Of a DNA stretch of 64,000 nt, positions 9,024 through 17,801 are shown piece by piece. The translations under genes and the position numbers were made by a program. How positions within the stretch are numbered: the stretch's first letter is position 1; each line of letters opens with the position of its first letter. The notes beneath the pieces are model-generated. The model saw only the letters and a program-made list of their open reading frames with translations, was not told the origin of the DNA and searched no databases. This DNA comes from Poriferisulfidus sp965221375 (lineage in GTDB: Bacteria > Pseudomonadota > Gammaproteobacteria > Poriferisulfidales > Poriferisulfidaceae): positions 1,178,001 to 1,242,000 of the forward strand of contig OZ244883.1 of assembly GCA_965221375.1 (NCBI GenBank), in the 5' to 3' direction.

Positions 9024-9457
9024 ATCGCATTTTTTCTCACACCCGAACTTGTGCTCTGATTCTCACGAGCGTATTTCTTCTGCCCGCCTGTGTCGAAGAC
9101 TCCAAACAATACATTCTCTCGACCGAGAAAAGCCAAGCTGAGTTACGCTCCATACAGACTCGCTCATTCGATACAGAAGACAGGCGTACGGCCGTTCAAA
9201 CGGTGCTGGCGACACTGCAGGACTTGGGTTTTGTTATTGATCAGGCGGATGAAAATCTCGGCGTGATTAGCGCCACAAAACTCGATGGCTACAAAATGCG
9301 TATGACCGTAACCATACGTAAACAAGTTTCCGGCCAGATAATGGTGCGAGCGAGCGCACAGTATGGAATGAAAGCCGTATCCGATTCCGAACCCTATCAA
9401 AATTTTTTTGCCGCGCTTGAACAAGCCATGTCCCTTAATCTGGATGCAGGACATTGA
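9020..9457 (+). CDS. Small lipoprotein of unknown function, paralogue 4 of 4
   Basis: This 145-residue protein has a lipoprotein signal ending LLPACVED. Asp sits at +3 and Glu at +2 after the lipidated Cys, unlike its sister at 7934; the +2 Glu is not the classic inner-membrane retention signal, so the location is uncertain. Its core (ELRSIQTRSFDT, LQDLGFVIDQADENLGVI, KMRMTVTIR) matches paralogue 2. It is the last gene before an AT-rich intergenic region leading to qmoA. Confidence 0.72.
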   Translation: MNRIFSHTRTCALILTSVFLLPACVEDSKQYILSTEKSQAELRSIQTRSFDTEDRRTAVQTVLATLQDLGFVIDQADENLGVISATKLDGYKMRMTVTIRKQVSGQIMVRASAQYGMKAVSDSEPYQNFFAALEQAMSLNLDAGH

Positions 9458-9621
9458 AACAGGTCAGATAAAAGTCACCCAGAAACAACGCTTTCGAAAA
9501 CTGAACCCATCGCCGAAGTTGCCCGATTTTTCATAATATAAATATTGTTTGTTTATCAAAATTTTATTTCTTATTTATAAAAAATCGTAATGACTTCCAA
9601 AGGTCGATAAGCCTGACTGAC

Positions 9622-9630
9622 TGATATAAT
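9622..9630 (+). promoter_or_regulatory. Candidate extended -10 promoter of the qmoA operon
   Basis: The sequence TGATATAAT at 9622-9630 is a perfect TGnTATAAT extended -10 element. No good -35 is seen at the right distance. Transcription would start near 9637, only about three bases before the qmoA ATG at 9640. The 100 bases upstream are strongly AT-rich. Confidence 0.45.
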
Positions 9631-9639
9631 CTATCCCTT

Positions 9640-10923
9640 ATGAACATCGTCGCGACAAACCAAACGATTGTTGTTGTTGGTGCAGGCATCAGTGGTATTA
9701 CAGCTGCTCTGGAGGCGGCAGAAACAGGCAAAGATGTGGTGCTCATTGAAAAGCGCCCTTTTGTCGGCGGACGCATCTCTCAGCTTTACAAATATTTCCC
9801 GAAACTTTGCCATCCCACCTGCGGACTGGAAATCAACCAGCGGCGTCTTAAAGCAAACCCGCGGGTTGACCTGCTGACGCTGGCGGAAGTCACCCAAGTC
9901 ACCGGCGAGGCCGGCAACTATACGTTGACCATACGTCTGGCGCCCCGCTACGTCAATAGCAACTGCACCGCCTGCGGCGACTGTGGACGCGCAGTGGAAG
10001 CGGAGTTTGAAGACGAATTCAATTACAACCTGGGCACCCGGAAAGGCGCTTGGCTGCCGTACAACATGGCTTATCCGCAGCAGTACGTAATCGACCCCCG
10101 CATTCTCGGCACGGAAGATGCCGAACGTGCCCGCCAAGCCTGTCGCTATGATGCGATTGATCTGGAGATGCAGGAGGAAGAAATTCAACTGCAGGCCGGC
10201 GCGATTGTCTGGGCAACGGGATGGAAACCCTACGATGCTGCCCGCATTCATCCGTACGGCTACGATCGTATTGACAATGTCATCACCAGCGTTGAAATGG
10301 AGCGGATGATGGATCCGTTCGGACCTACCCAAGGAAAATTGGTGCGCCCCTCCGACGGACGCGAAGCCAAAAATATCGCCTTCATCCAATGTGCCGGATC
10401 ACGGGATCGCAACCATCTGCGGCATTGTTCCCGCATCTGTTGTATGGCCTCTCTTAAGCAAAGCACTTACTTGCGAGAGCAATTCGGCGACGACGGTCAG
10501 GCCACCATCTACTATATTGATATTCGAGCCATTGACCGCTTTGAAGACTTTTATCGGAAAGTGCAGGACGATCCCAATATCCACTTCATTAAATCCAAGG
10601 TCGCCCGCATTGATGTGGACCCTAAAACCGGTGACCCCGTCTGTAAGGGCGTAGACACCGAAGGCTATCATCGCTATGAAACACCGCACGACCTGGTGGT
10701 ATTGGCGATCGGCATGGAGCCTTCCGTGCCCCGCGATACTTTCCCTATGGACATCAAGGTCAACCAGGACGGCTTTATTGAACCCAACGGCGCGGATGGC
10801 ATTTTTGCCGCCGGTTGCTCCAGCGAGGCTTTGGATGTGAATCGCTCCGTTCAAAGCGCCACCGCCGCCTCTTTGCGAGCCATTCAGGTTGTCAATCGGG
10901 TGGCTGCCACGGAATCCTCATGA
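9640..10923 (+). CDS. qmoA: QmoA-like flavoprotein (HdrA-type subunit of quinone-interacting oxidoreductase)
   Basis: This 427-residue FAD protein is related to heterodisulfide reductase subunit A. The FAD dinucleotide fold is at residues 10-30 (VVVGAGISGITAALEAAE), followed by the HdrA-type CHPTCGLEINQ segment and the cysteine cluster CTACGDC near residue 108. Also present are NMAYPQQYVIDP, the central FIQCAGSRD with HCSRICCMASLKQ, and a C-terminal FAD-binding GIFAAGCSS. The length matches QmoA rather than the longer methanogen HdrA. In sulfur-metabolising bacteria QmoA works with APS reductase; in an oxidiser it would pass electrons from sulfite/APS oxidation onward. Its stop overlaps the qmoB ATG. 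Confidence 0.9.
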   Translation: MNIVATNQTIVVVGAGISGITAALEAAETGKDVVLIEKRPFVGGRISQLYKYFPKLCHPTCGLEINQRRLKANPRVDLLTLAEVTQVTGEAGNYTLTIRLAPRYVNSNCTACGDCGRAVEAEFEDEFNYNLGTRKGAWLPYNMAYPQQYVIDPRILGTEDAERARQACRYDAIDLEMQEEEIQLQAGAIVWATGWKPYDAARIHPYGYDRIDNVITSVEMERMMDPFGPTQGKLVRPSDGREAKNIAFIQCAGSRDRNHLRHCSRICCMASLKQSTYLREQFGDDGQATIYYIDIRAIDRFEDFYRKVQDDPNIHFIKSKVARIDVDPKTGDPVCKGVDTEGYHRYETPHDLVVLAIGMEPSVPRDTFPMDIKVNQDGFIEPNGADGIFAAGCSSEALDVNRSVQSATAASLRAIQVVNRVAATESS

Positions 10924-13178
10924 GCACGGACAAAAAACTGACCGCTTACCTGTGCGGCGGATGCGGCATCAAGGAACGCCTGGACATGGCGCAGTTGGAA
11001 AACATTGCATCCCGTGAAGGCAAAATGCCTCGTGTCGTCCAACATGATTTTCTTTGCTCCGCCGACGGCGTGGCAACAATTCAGGCCGACATTGACTCCG
11101 GCGAGACCACCCATGCCATGATCGCCGCCTGTTCGCGGCGCGCCAAGACGGAAGCTTTTCGATTCGACGATATCGCCCTCGCCCGCGCCAACTTGCGTGA
11201 AGGTGTGATTTGGGTCCGGCCCGATACGGAGGAGGCCCGCGAAACGACCCAGGAAATGGCGGATGATTACGTGAGGATGGGCTGTGCGGAAGTACAGCAC
11301 ATGACCCCGCCTGAATCCAGTGCTGAGCAAACCCTCAACCAGCAAATCCTGGTCGTCGGCGGAGGTATGACTGGCCTGACCGCGGCCTTGGAAGCGGCCC
11401 GCACCGGTTACAGCGCCACGCTGGTCGAAAAAAGTGGCGAACTCGGTGGTATGGCAGCCCGACTGCATCGCCGTATCCCGCAACATAGCCCCTATGCCGA
11501 ACCGGAACTCTCCGGAATTGAAGAGTTGGTCTCCGAAGTACGTGCCCACGACCGCATCACGACATTGACCCACACTACCGTGACCCGTACCAGCGGTGCC
11601 CCCGGGCGATTTGAGGTCGAACTCAGTACTGAGAGCGGAGCGACACGCACGGTCATTTTCGGCGCCATCGTGCAGGCAACCGGCTTTCGTCCGTACGACG
11701 CCAACAATCTCCCCGAATTCGCTTACGCGGACAGTCCCGACGTGGTGACTCAAGCGGAAATGGAGGACCTCGCCAGAGCCGCCGAAGGTGGGCCGATTAC
11801 CCGTCCTTCTGATGGGCGAGCGGCTGAAAATGTACTCTTTATTCAATGCGCCGGCCAGCGCAGTGAGAAACCAGGCCATCTGCCCTACTGCTCAGGCTTC
11901 TGCTGCAGTGCCAGCATCAAGCAGGCGATGTATTTCCTGGACCGGGATCCAACCGTCAACGCCACCGTACTGTATACGGATCTGCGCACTCCGGGTTCAG
12001 CGGGCGAGGATTTTTATCGCAGTGGCCAAAACAAAGGAATTATCTTCACCAAAGGCATCGCTCATCAAGTGGAAGTCACTCCCGACCGTTTGCGCGTCAC
12101 GCTGCACGACTTGATTTTGGATGATGAGCAGACCATTGATTTTGATATGGTCGTGCTGGCAACCGGGCTGGTCGCCAATGCGGGTATTGACCCAAGCCAG
12201 CAAGCCGAAGAAGAAAAAGAAGACGGCGAAGGCGAAAGCGGCAACGGGGATGCACGTTCCGTCTCTACGGTGCCGGTCGAATCCATTTTGAACCTGACCT
12301 ATCGCCAGGGTCCCGATATCCCACAATTGGCGCACGGTTTTGCCGATTCGCACTTCATCTGTTTCCCGTACGAAACGCGCCGCACCGGCATTTATCTGGC
12401 CGGACCGACGCGCCGGCCCATGGACATGCTGCAGGCACGCGAAGACGCGATGGGAGCAACCTTAAAAGCCATCCAGGCGGTCGAAAATGCCGGTCGAGGT
12501 CGCGCCGCACATCCACGGTCCGGCGATTTGAGTTTTCCAAGTTTCCGACGCGAAGGCTGCACGCAATGCAAACGCTGCACGGTTGAATGTCCTTTCGGCG
12601 CGATTGACGAAGACGAGCAGCGTTACCCTCAATTCAACGAGTCACGTTGCCGTCGTTGCGGCACCTGCATGGGCGCCTGCCCCGTTCGTGTCATCTCGTT
12701 CAACAACTATTCGGTGGACACCATTGGCCAGCAGATCAAAAATGTGGATGTGCCGGAAGAATTTGATGAAAAGCCGCGCATTCTGGTCCTGGCCTGCGAA
12801 AACGATGCTTATCCCGCGCTTGATATGGCAGCACAAAACGGCATCGAGTACAGTCCCTTTAGCCGCATCATTCCGGTGCGGTGTCTGGGCTCCGTCAATA
12901 CAATCTGGGTGACAGACGCCTTGAACAGTGGTTTTGACGGGGTGTTGCTGATGGGCTGCCAAAAAGGTGAAAATTATCAATGCCACTTCGTGAAAGGCTC
13001 GGAGATGGCCCACTATCGCATGAGCAAGATTGATGACACGCTGGAACAGTTGAACCTGGAGACCGAGCGGGTTGGCACTCATGAGGTGGCCATTACCGAC
13101 ATCACACGGGCTCCCCAATTGATTAACGACATGGCCGACACCATCGAACGGATTGGCCTGAGCCCCTTGAAATTCTAG
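10920..13178 (+). CDS. qmoB: QmoB-like flavo-iron-sulfur protein (HdrA plus MvhD-like domain)
   Basis: With the ATG at 10920, overlapping the qmoA stop, the protein has 752 residues, as expected for QmoB. Domain order is: an N-terminal cysteine region with YLCGGCGIKERLD; an HdrA-type FAD fold at about 140-170 (LVVGGGMTGLTAALEAA); the CSGFCCSASIKQ cluster; two [4Fe-4S] ferredoxin motifs near 555 and 590 (CTQCKRCTVECP and CRRCGTCMGACP); and a C-terminal MvhD/FlpD-like domain from about 620 (VLACENDAYPALDMAAQNG, GVLLMGCQKGENYQC). An acidic low-complexity insert (EEEKEDGEGESGNGD) near residue 430 looks like a surface loop. It should form a complex with QmoA and the HdrCB pair downstream. Confidence 0.9.
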   Translation: MSTDKKLTAYLCGGCGIKERLDMAQLENIASREGKMPRVVQHDFLCSADGVATIQADIDSGETTHAMIAACSRRAKTEAFRFDDIALARANLREGVIWVRPDTEEARETTQEMADDYVRMGCAEVQHMTPPESSAEQTLNQQILVVGGGMTGLTAALEAARTGYSATLVEKSGELGGMAARLHRRIPQHSPYAEPELSGIEELVSEVRAHDRITTLTHTTVTRTSGAPGRFEVELSTESGATRTVIFGAIVQATGFRPYDANNLPEFAYADSPDVVTQAEMEDLARAAEGGPITRPSDGRAAENVLFIQCAGQRSEKPGHLPYCSGFCCSASIKQAMYFLDRDPTVNATVLYTDLRTPGSAGEDFYRSGQNKGIIFTKGIAHQVEVTPDRLRVTLHDLILDDEQTIDFDMVVLATGLVANAGIDPSQQAEEEKEDGEGESGNGDARSVSTVPVESILNLTYRQGPDIPQLAHGFADSHFICFPYETRRTGIYLAGPTRRPMDMLQAREDAMGATLKAIQAVENAGRGRAAHPRSGDLSFPSFRREGCTQCKRCTVECPFGAIDEDEQRYPQFNESRCRRCGTCMGACPVRVISFNNYSVDTIGQQIKNVDVPEEFDEKPRILVLACENDAYPALDMAAQNGIEYSPFSRIIPVRCLGSVNTIWVTDALNSGFDGVLLMGCQKGENYQCHFVKGSEMAHYRMSKIDDTLEQLNLETERVGTHEVAITDITRAPQLINDMADTIERIGLSPLKF

Positions 13179-13186
13179 GCACTACC

Positions 13187-13819
13187 ATGGCTGAAGCACT
13201 CAACGTCGAGATGGTTGAACGCTACCGCAATAACTTTTTGCGAGAAGTTGGCGACAATGTCGAGGAAGGCGAATGGGTCAAGATGTGCATTCAGTGCGGC
13301 GTCTGTTCCGGTTCCTGCCCCTTGGGCCCCCACTGGGATCACCCCCCGCAGGAATTGTTCATGATGATTCGCGCCAACCAGCGCGAAGAAGTGCTAAATT
13401 CGACCTCCATGTGGATGTGTACCTCCTGCTACAACTGCATCGTGCGCTGCCCGCGCGAATTGCCGATTACCCACATCATGCATGGGCTCGCCCACTACGC
13501 CCGCCGCCTGGGTCTCGCTCCAAAAGAGCAGCCCACCTTTAAGTTTTCGGAAATGTTCTGGAACAACCTGGCCAAAAAAGGCCGCGTCAACGAAACCAAA
13601 CTTGCTATGCGCCTTTACTTTATGAACGGTTTGATCGCCGGCATCAAAAAATCCTGGCAAATGAAGTGGATTGGTTTGGGCATGTTGCTTTCCAAGCGTC
13701 TCAACCCCCTGGAAATCGTCGGTGGGCATAAAGTTGAAGATAAACAGGGCTTCCATGCGATGCTGAAGAAGGCCCAGGAACTTGAAGACGCGCGTTTGAA
13801 TCAAACTAGTGAGGGCTAA
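13187..13819 (+). CDS. hdrC: HdrC-like iron-sulfur subunit
   Basis: This 210-residue protein carries two [4Fe-4S] binding motifs typical of heterodisulfide reductase subunit C: CIQCGVCSGSCP near residue 35 and CTSCYNCIVRCP near 80. No membrane-spanning cytochrome b part follows, so it is not QmoC, which fuses HdrC and HdrE. The gene lies eight bases after qmoB and just upstream of hdrB. In this position the HdrC-HdrB pair would replace QmoC. It is probably cytoplasmic and passes electrons between the Qmo flavoproteins and HdrB. Confidence 0.9.
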   Translation: MAEALNVEMVERYRNNFLREVGDNVEEGEWVKMCIQCGVCSGSCPLGPHWDHPPQELFMMIRANQREEVLNSTSMWMCTSCYNCIVRCPRELPITHIMHGLAHYARRLGLAPKEQPTFKFSEMFWNNLAKKGRVNETKLAMRLYFMNGLIAGIKKSWQMKWIGLGMLLSKRLNPLEIVGGHKVEDKQGFHAMLKKAQELEDARLNQTSEG

Positions 13820-13823
13820 TACC

Positions 13824-14723
13824 ATGGCCAAACACGAATACTCCTTTTATCCCGGCTGCTCTTCGCAACAGGCAGCCTCGTCATCCAATTACCTGAAATC
13901 TGTTGAGACCATGTGTGACGAGCTGGATATCAAGCTCAACACGATCCCGGACTGGAACTGTTGCTCCGCCTCCATTGGCTGGTGCGGCGGCGGCGAATTG
14001 CCGCGATTGACCTTGTCCGCGCGCAACTTGGCTTTGTCGGAAAAACATAACCCCGGTCAGGATGTCGTCGCAACCTGTGCCGCCTGCTGGTTGGCCACTC
14101 GGGAAACGGCGGAACGCCTGGATGAAGACAATGAATTGATGGCCGAAACCAACACGGCCCTGCGTGAAGCCGGACTTGAATTCAAAAATGAAAATCGGAT
14201 TCGGCATATGGTGGAAGTGTTGATTGAAGATATCGGCTACGAGGAAATCGGCAGCCATGTGACCCGTCCCCTGGAAGGCATCAAAATCGCAGGCTACGTC
14301 GGTTGTCAAACCAACCGTCCCTTCGGCATCGAAGGTGAATCTTTCGAAAACCCGAAATATTTGGACAAGTTCGTAGAAACCCTGGGTGCCGATGCAGTCG
14401 AAAACTATGATCGCAAGGTGTCGTGCTGCGGAGGGGCGCTGGCATTCTCCGAACCTGAAAAAAGCCAGGCGCTAATCAAGGAAATCATCGAAGCTGCTTA
14501 CGATGGCGGCGCCGATATGATTGTGACCCCCTGCCCAGTCTGCCAGATGAATGTCGAGGTGTATCAGGACCAGATCAACAAAACCTATGGCACGAACTTC
14601 CACATCCCGGTCACCTACTACAGCACCTTGATGGCCGTTGCATATGGCAGCAGCGCCAAGGAAGCCGGGCTGGACGGACAGATCATCCGCGCGCGCCAAC
14701 TCGAAGAGATCACCAAAAAATAG
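13824..14723 (+). CDS. hdrB: HdrB-like subunit with two CCG domains
   Basis: This 299-residue protein belongs to the heterodisulfide reductase B family. Two cysteine-rich CCG-type domains are visible: WNCCSASIGWCGG with the later CAAC, and VSCCGGALAFSEPEK with CPVC. In methanogen HdrB these bind non-cubane [4Fe-4S] clusters that reduce disulfides. The ATG at 13824 is preferred because GAGGG at 13811-13815 is correctly spaced; a GTG at 13809 would overlap hdrC. It is the last gene of the qmoAB-hdrCB operon. What it reduces here (disulfide, quinone via a partner, or other) is not shown by the sequence. Confidence 0.9.
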   Translation: MAKHEYSFYPGCSSQQAASSSNYLKSVETMCDELDIKLNTIPDWNCCSASIGWCGGGELPRLTLSARNLALSEKHNPGQDVVATCAACWLATRETAERLDEDNELMAETNTALREAGLEFKNENRIRHMVEVLIEDIGYEEIGSHVTRPLEGIKIAGYVGCQTNRPFGIEGESFENPKYLDKFVETLGADAVENYDRKVSCCGGALAFSEPEKSQALIKEIIEAAYDGGADMIVTPCPVCQMNVEVYQDQINKTYGTNFHIPVTYYSTLMAVAYGSSAKEAGLDGQIIRARQLEEITKK

Positions 14724-14804
14724 GCCTCGTCGCCGCAACACTCTCCGGCAGGAAAGTTCAAACAAGCGGGAACATTACCCGAGAAGGGTTGTTGCGTACT
14801 GTCC

Positions 14805-15923
14805 TCAACGACATGCCGGTGGCGGCTCCCGCAAGCCGTCACGAACCAATAAAACCTGCCACAACTGATTGTCCCGCACCCGAAACGATGCTGCGCAGAC
14901 ACTCAGGTAATAGCGCCACATCCGATAAAACCTCTCATCGTACGCATGACGAAGCGTATCCCAAGCGCCTTCAAAACGCGCCAACCACTGCATTAAGGTC
15001 CGATCATAATCCAAACCGAAACAGTGCCAATCCTCTAACACCAACAACCCGTCAATGGCGCTGCCGATCTGTGCAGCGGAAGGCAGCATGCCGTGAGGGA
15101 AAATATATTTGTTCACCCAAGGGTCGGCGTGCGTCATGCTGACCTTCCCTCCGATTGTGTGCAAAAGAAAACGCCCGTGGGAAGGCAGCCAGTTATGCAC
15201 ACGCTGCATAAAAGCCCGGTAGTTTTTATAGCCGACATGTTCAAACATGCCGATGGAGTAAATCGCATCAAACTGCTCATTGGCAGGCAAGTCCCGATAA
15301 TCCTGTAGCAAAATTTCAACTGCATGCCCGGCACAACGTTCCCGTGCCAGAGTAGCCTGCTCGGCCGACAACGTAATGCCGACGACCTGCACGCCGTAAC
15401 GCTCAGCAAAGTACTGGCAAGCGCCACCCCAGCCACAACCAATATCCAAAATCCGCATGCCCGGTTGAAGGTCCAGCTTGCAGGCAATCAGATCCAGCTT
15501 GGCTTCTTGAGCCTCCTCCAATGTCTGCGCACGCGCCCAATAGGCACAGGAATACAACATTCGTGCATCCAGCATTTTGCTGTACAGATCATTGCCCACA
15601 TCGTAGTGGACTTCTGCAACCGTTTTTGAGCGCCACTTGTTCTGCATGTTCTGCATGCGTGAAATGCTGGCTGTTTTCCATTTGGGCAAGCCTCGTACCC
15701 GATGACCCAATTTCATTTTCAAGACGCGGACGAAAAATTCATCCAGCGCCGCACAATCCCACCAGCCCTCCATATACGCCTCGCCCAACCCCACGGAACC
15801 CTGCATAAGTGTCCGCGCGTACACCTGCGGGTTGTGGACCTGGAAATCCCAAGGATTGGGGCCGTTTTCCTGAATGCCGGAAGACTCCAGCATTGGCAGT
15901 AGTTTTCGGCGCGGTGACAACAT
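14805..15923 (-). CDS. cfa: Cyclopropane-fatty-acyl-phospholipid synthase
   Basis: This SAM-dependent methyltransferase adds a methylene bridge to unsaturated fatty acids in membrane phospholipids. The ATG at 15923 follows the stop of the upstream phosphoesterase by one base and gives 372 residues; a TTG at 15947 is in frame but overlaps that gene. SAM-binding motif I is MRILDIGCGWGGACQYFAERYG. Also seen are HYDVGNDLYSKMLDARMLYSCAYW, typical of Cfa, and the FEHVGYKNYRAF segment. It is convergent with hdrB, with about 80 bases between the stops. Confidence 0.93.
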   Translation of the reverse strand: MLSPRRKLLPMLESSGIQENGPNPWDFQVHNPQVYARTLMQGSVGLGEAYMEGWWDCAALDEFFVRVLKMKLGHRVRGLPKWKTASISRMQNMQNKWRSKTVAEVHYDVGNDLYSKMLDARMLYSCAYWARAQTLEEAQEAKLDLIACKLDLQPGMRILDIGCGWGGACQYFAERYGVQVVGITLSAEQATLARERCAGHAVEILLQDYRDLPANEQFDAIYSIGMFEHVGYKNYRAFMQRVHNWLPSHGRFLLHTIGGKVSMTHADPWVNKYIFPHGMLPSAAQIGSAIDGLLVLEDWHCFGLDYDRTLMQWLARFEGAWDTLRHAYDERFYRMWRYYLSVCAASFRVRDNQLWQVLLVRDGLREPPPACR

Positions 15924-15924
15924 G

Positions 15925-16482
15925 TCAGTGTTCTTGACTGGAAGCAAACCGATACGAGTGCACCACCCATTTCGACTCTTGGGCAGTCAACATCAAACAC
16001 GACGGTCCTTCATGGAGACGGGTACGACCGGCCGCGCCTGGATTGAGCACCCATGGCGCTGCTTCTTGATCACAGGTTAATCGATGCGTATGCCCATACA
16101 CAATCGCTCTTGCCTGGGGCCAATTGCGCCGTAGCAGCGCATGCTCGGGAAAAGCCCCAAAATCATCACCATGCGTCACCACCAAAAGACCTCCTGGCAG
16201 CCTGATTTCCGCAACTCTCGGCAATTCCCATGAACGTAAACTGGCACGGTAGTCATTGTTGCCGGCCACGGCCAGAACCTGCCCTGATTTTGCCAGGTCT
16301 GCCGATGTCTCAAGCACCTCTGGCTCCAATACATCACCCGCGTGCACAATGTAGTCCGCATCCGCCAGTACCTGCCGCACCTGCGGGTCAATCCAGCCAT
16401 GGGTATCCGACAATATGCCCACTTGCACCTGATCCCACTCAAGTCCAAACGCCGTTTGAAGTGCCCGCACTTCGGCATCCAT
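15925..16482 (-). CDS. YfcE-family metallophosphoesterase
   Basis: This 185-residue protein has the full set of calcineurin-like phosphoesterase motifs: GILSDTHGWID, YIVHAGDVLEP, AVAGNNDY, LVVTHGDDFGAF and IVYGHTHR. These ligate two metal ions. YfcE-type enzymes hydrolyse phosphodiesters in vitro; the natural substrate is unclear. The ATG at 16482 is four bases after the stop of the upstream YkgJ-like gene; longer starts would run into that gene. The residues before motif I (DAEVRALQTAFGLEWDQVQ) form a short leader. Confidence 0.85.
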   Translation of the reverse strand: MDAEVRALQTAFGLEWDQVQVGILSDTHGWIDPQVRQVLADADYIVHAGDVLEPEVLETSADLAKSGQVLAVAGNNDYRASLRSWELPRVAEIRLPGGLLVVTHGDDFGAFPEHALLRRNWPQARAIVYGHTHRLTCDQEAAPWVLNPGAAGRTRLHEGPSCLMLTAQESKWVVHSYRFASSQEH

Positions 16483-16486
16483 AATA

Positions 16487-17377
16487 TTATTCCCCGTACT
16501 GCTGCTTCTGTAGATTTTCTCGATGCTCTTGTTTGTGCTGCTCCTTGCGCTCTCCCCAAATTTTCTGCCGTTCTTTAATGCGCGCTTCACGGGCTCCTTT
16601 ACGAATTTTCACGGTATCTCCGCCGAAGAGAATCTGTTCTAAAAACTTCATCGCAAACTGCAGCAGTTTTTCATCATCCTCCAATTCTTCGCGTTGCTGT
16701 GACGACAATTCCACCATATTCTGAAACGCCGGACTCTGCACAAACTCCCGAAAACCATCCAGGTCGTAACTGCACATATCAAACAACTGCAGACTGCGCT
16801 CTGAGGGCGCCCCCACGGTCGGCCCTGCCGAACGTTTTTTGAGAATCAATTGGCGCCAACGCCGATTCATCTCATCGTATTGATCCAATCCTTGCTCGGT
16901 CCGATATTCGGCCACTGTCTGAGTATGAGGCTCCTCATGCCCCAGGCAATGCGCTTCACGGACCACGAAATACGCATCCTCCACCGTGTCCGAGTCTTTT
17001 TTACGTACCGCCATGTTGCCCAGAGCGTAATAGCGACAGGCCGCGGGACGATCGGCGTAGACACCGCAACCCTGTTCGGTCAAATGCACACACTCGGTGG
17101 TGCCGGGTTTCGTCGCCATTTTCAAACCGGGCATGCCATGCGCGTCCATTTCAAACGGAACCGTATAGCGGGCGACAAATTCGCTGGAAGTCAGATTTAG
17201 GGCTTTTTTCAGACGCAACAAATCATAAGGCGTCAACAGCAAATCAATATTGCGGCAACACGCATTGAAGCACGCAATATCCTTATGGCAGCGGAACTGG
17301 AACTTGCTGTCCAGGGACAACTCCACCGGCTGCACCGGCGAAGCAGGCGGCGGGCCCGATTTTTTCACATCACTCAC
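16487..17377 (-). CDS. YkgJ-family cysteine-cluster protein
   Basis: This 296-residue cytoplasmic protein has the YkgJ-type metal-binding cysteine signature: FRCHKDIACFNACCRNIDLLL near residue 30, and downstream CVHLTEQGCGVYADRPAACRYYAL. Members are thought to bind zinc or an Fe-S cluster; the function is not established. The C-terminal third is highly charged and helical (KIRKGAREARIKERQKIWGERKEQHKQ), probably a coiled coil, which is longer than in minimal family members. It heads a three-gene minus-strand run with the phosphoesterase and cfa. Confidence 0.85.
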   Translation of the reverse strand: MSDVKKSGPPPASPVQPVELSLDSKFQFRCHKDIACFNACCRNIDLLLTPYDLLRLKKALNLTSSEFVARYTVPFEMDAHGMPGLKMATKPGTTECVHLTEQGCGVYADRPAACRYYALGNMAVRKKDSDTVEDAYFVVREAHCLGHEEPHTQTVAEYRTEQGLDQYDEMNRRWRQLILKKRSAGPTVGAPSERSLQLFDMCSYDLDGFREFVQSPAFQNMVELSSQQREELEDDEKLLQFAMKFLEQILFGGDTVKIRKGAREARIKERQKIWGERKEQHKQEHRENLQKQQYGE

Positions 17378-17525
17378 GACAATCGCTCCTTGGCTTCCTC
17401 ACATTTTATCAATCACGCCGCATCGTCTCTGAACTATCTCTACGATACGCCATCCGTGCTAAGTACCAGTCGCAATTAGAATATTTGAAGGCTTTGTTAC
17501 AATGAGAGATATGGAGCGCCGCTCA

Positions 17526-17795
17526 ATGATTACTCTGGATCCCAAAAAAATTGAAGATTTGGTCACTCGTTTGACCGATATGCTTCCCGAGTCCGTTGAC
17601 AACACCCGCGTCGAGGTTCAGAAAAGCATAAAGTCAGGATTCGAGAGTGTCCTGCAGAGCCTCAACGTCACAACCCGGGAAGAATTTGATGTGCAGACGC
17701 AACTGCTGACCCGTACCCGCAAACGGCTCAACGAACTGCAGGCGCGTCTGGATGCCCTGGAAGCGAAAGAAAAAGAAGAGAAGAACGACGCCTGA
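17526..17795 (+). CDS. ubiK: Ubiquinone biosynthesis accessory factor UbiK (BMFP family)
   Basis: This 89-residue protein is mostly helical. It carries the BMFP-type coiled coil (VQKSIKSGFESVLQSLNVTTREEFDVQ, then a heptad LLTRTRKRLNELQARLDALE). UbiK helps the soluble Ubi complex work in aerobic ubiquinone synthesis. The ATG at 17526 is chosen because GGAG at 17513-17516 precedes it by nine bases; the upstream ATG at 17502 has no ribosome binding site. It is convergent with the cytochrome c5 gene, only six bases away. Confidence 0.88.
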   Translation: MITLDPKKIEDLVTRLTDMLPESVDNTRVEVQKSIKSGFESVLQSLNVTTREEFDVQTQLLTRTRKRLNELQARLDALEAKEKEEKNDA

Positions 17796-17801
17796 AGTCG
17801 T

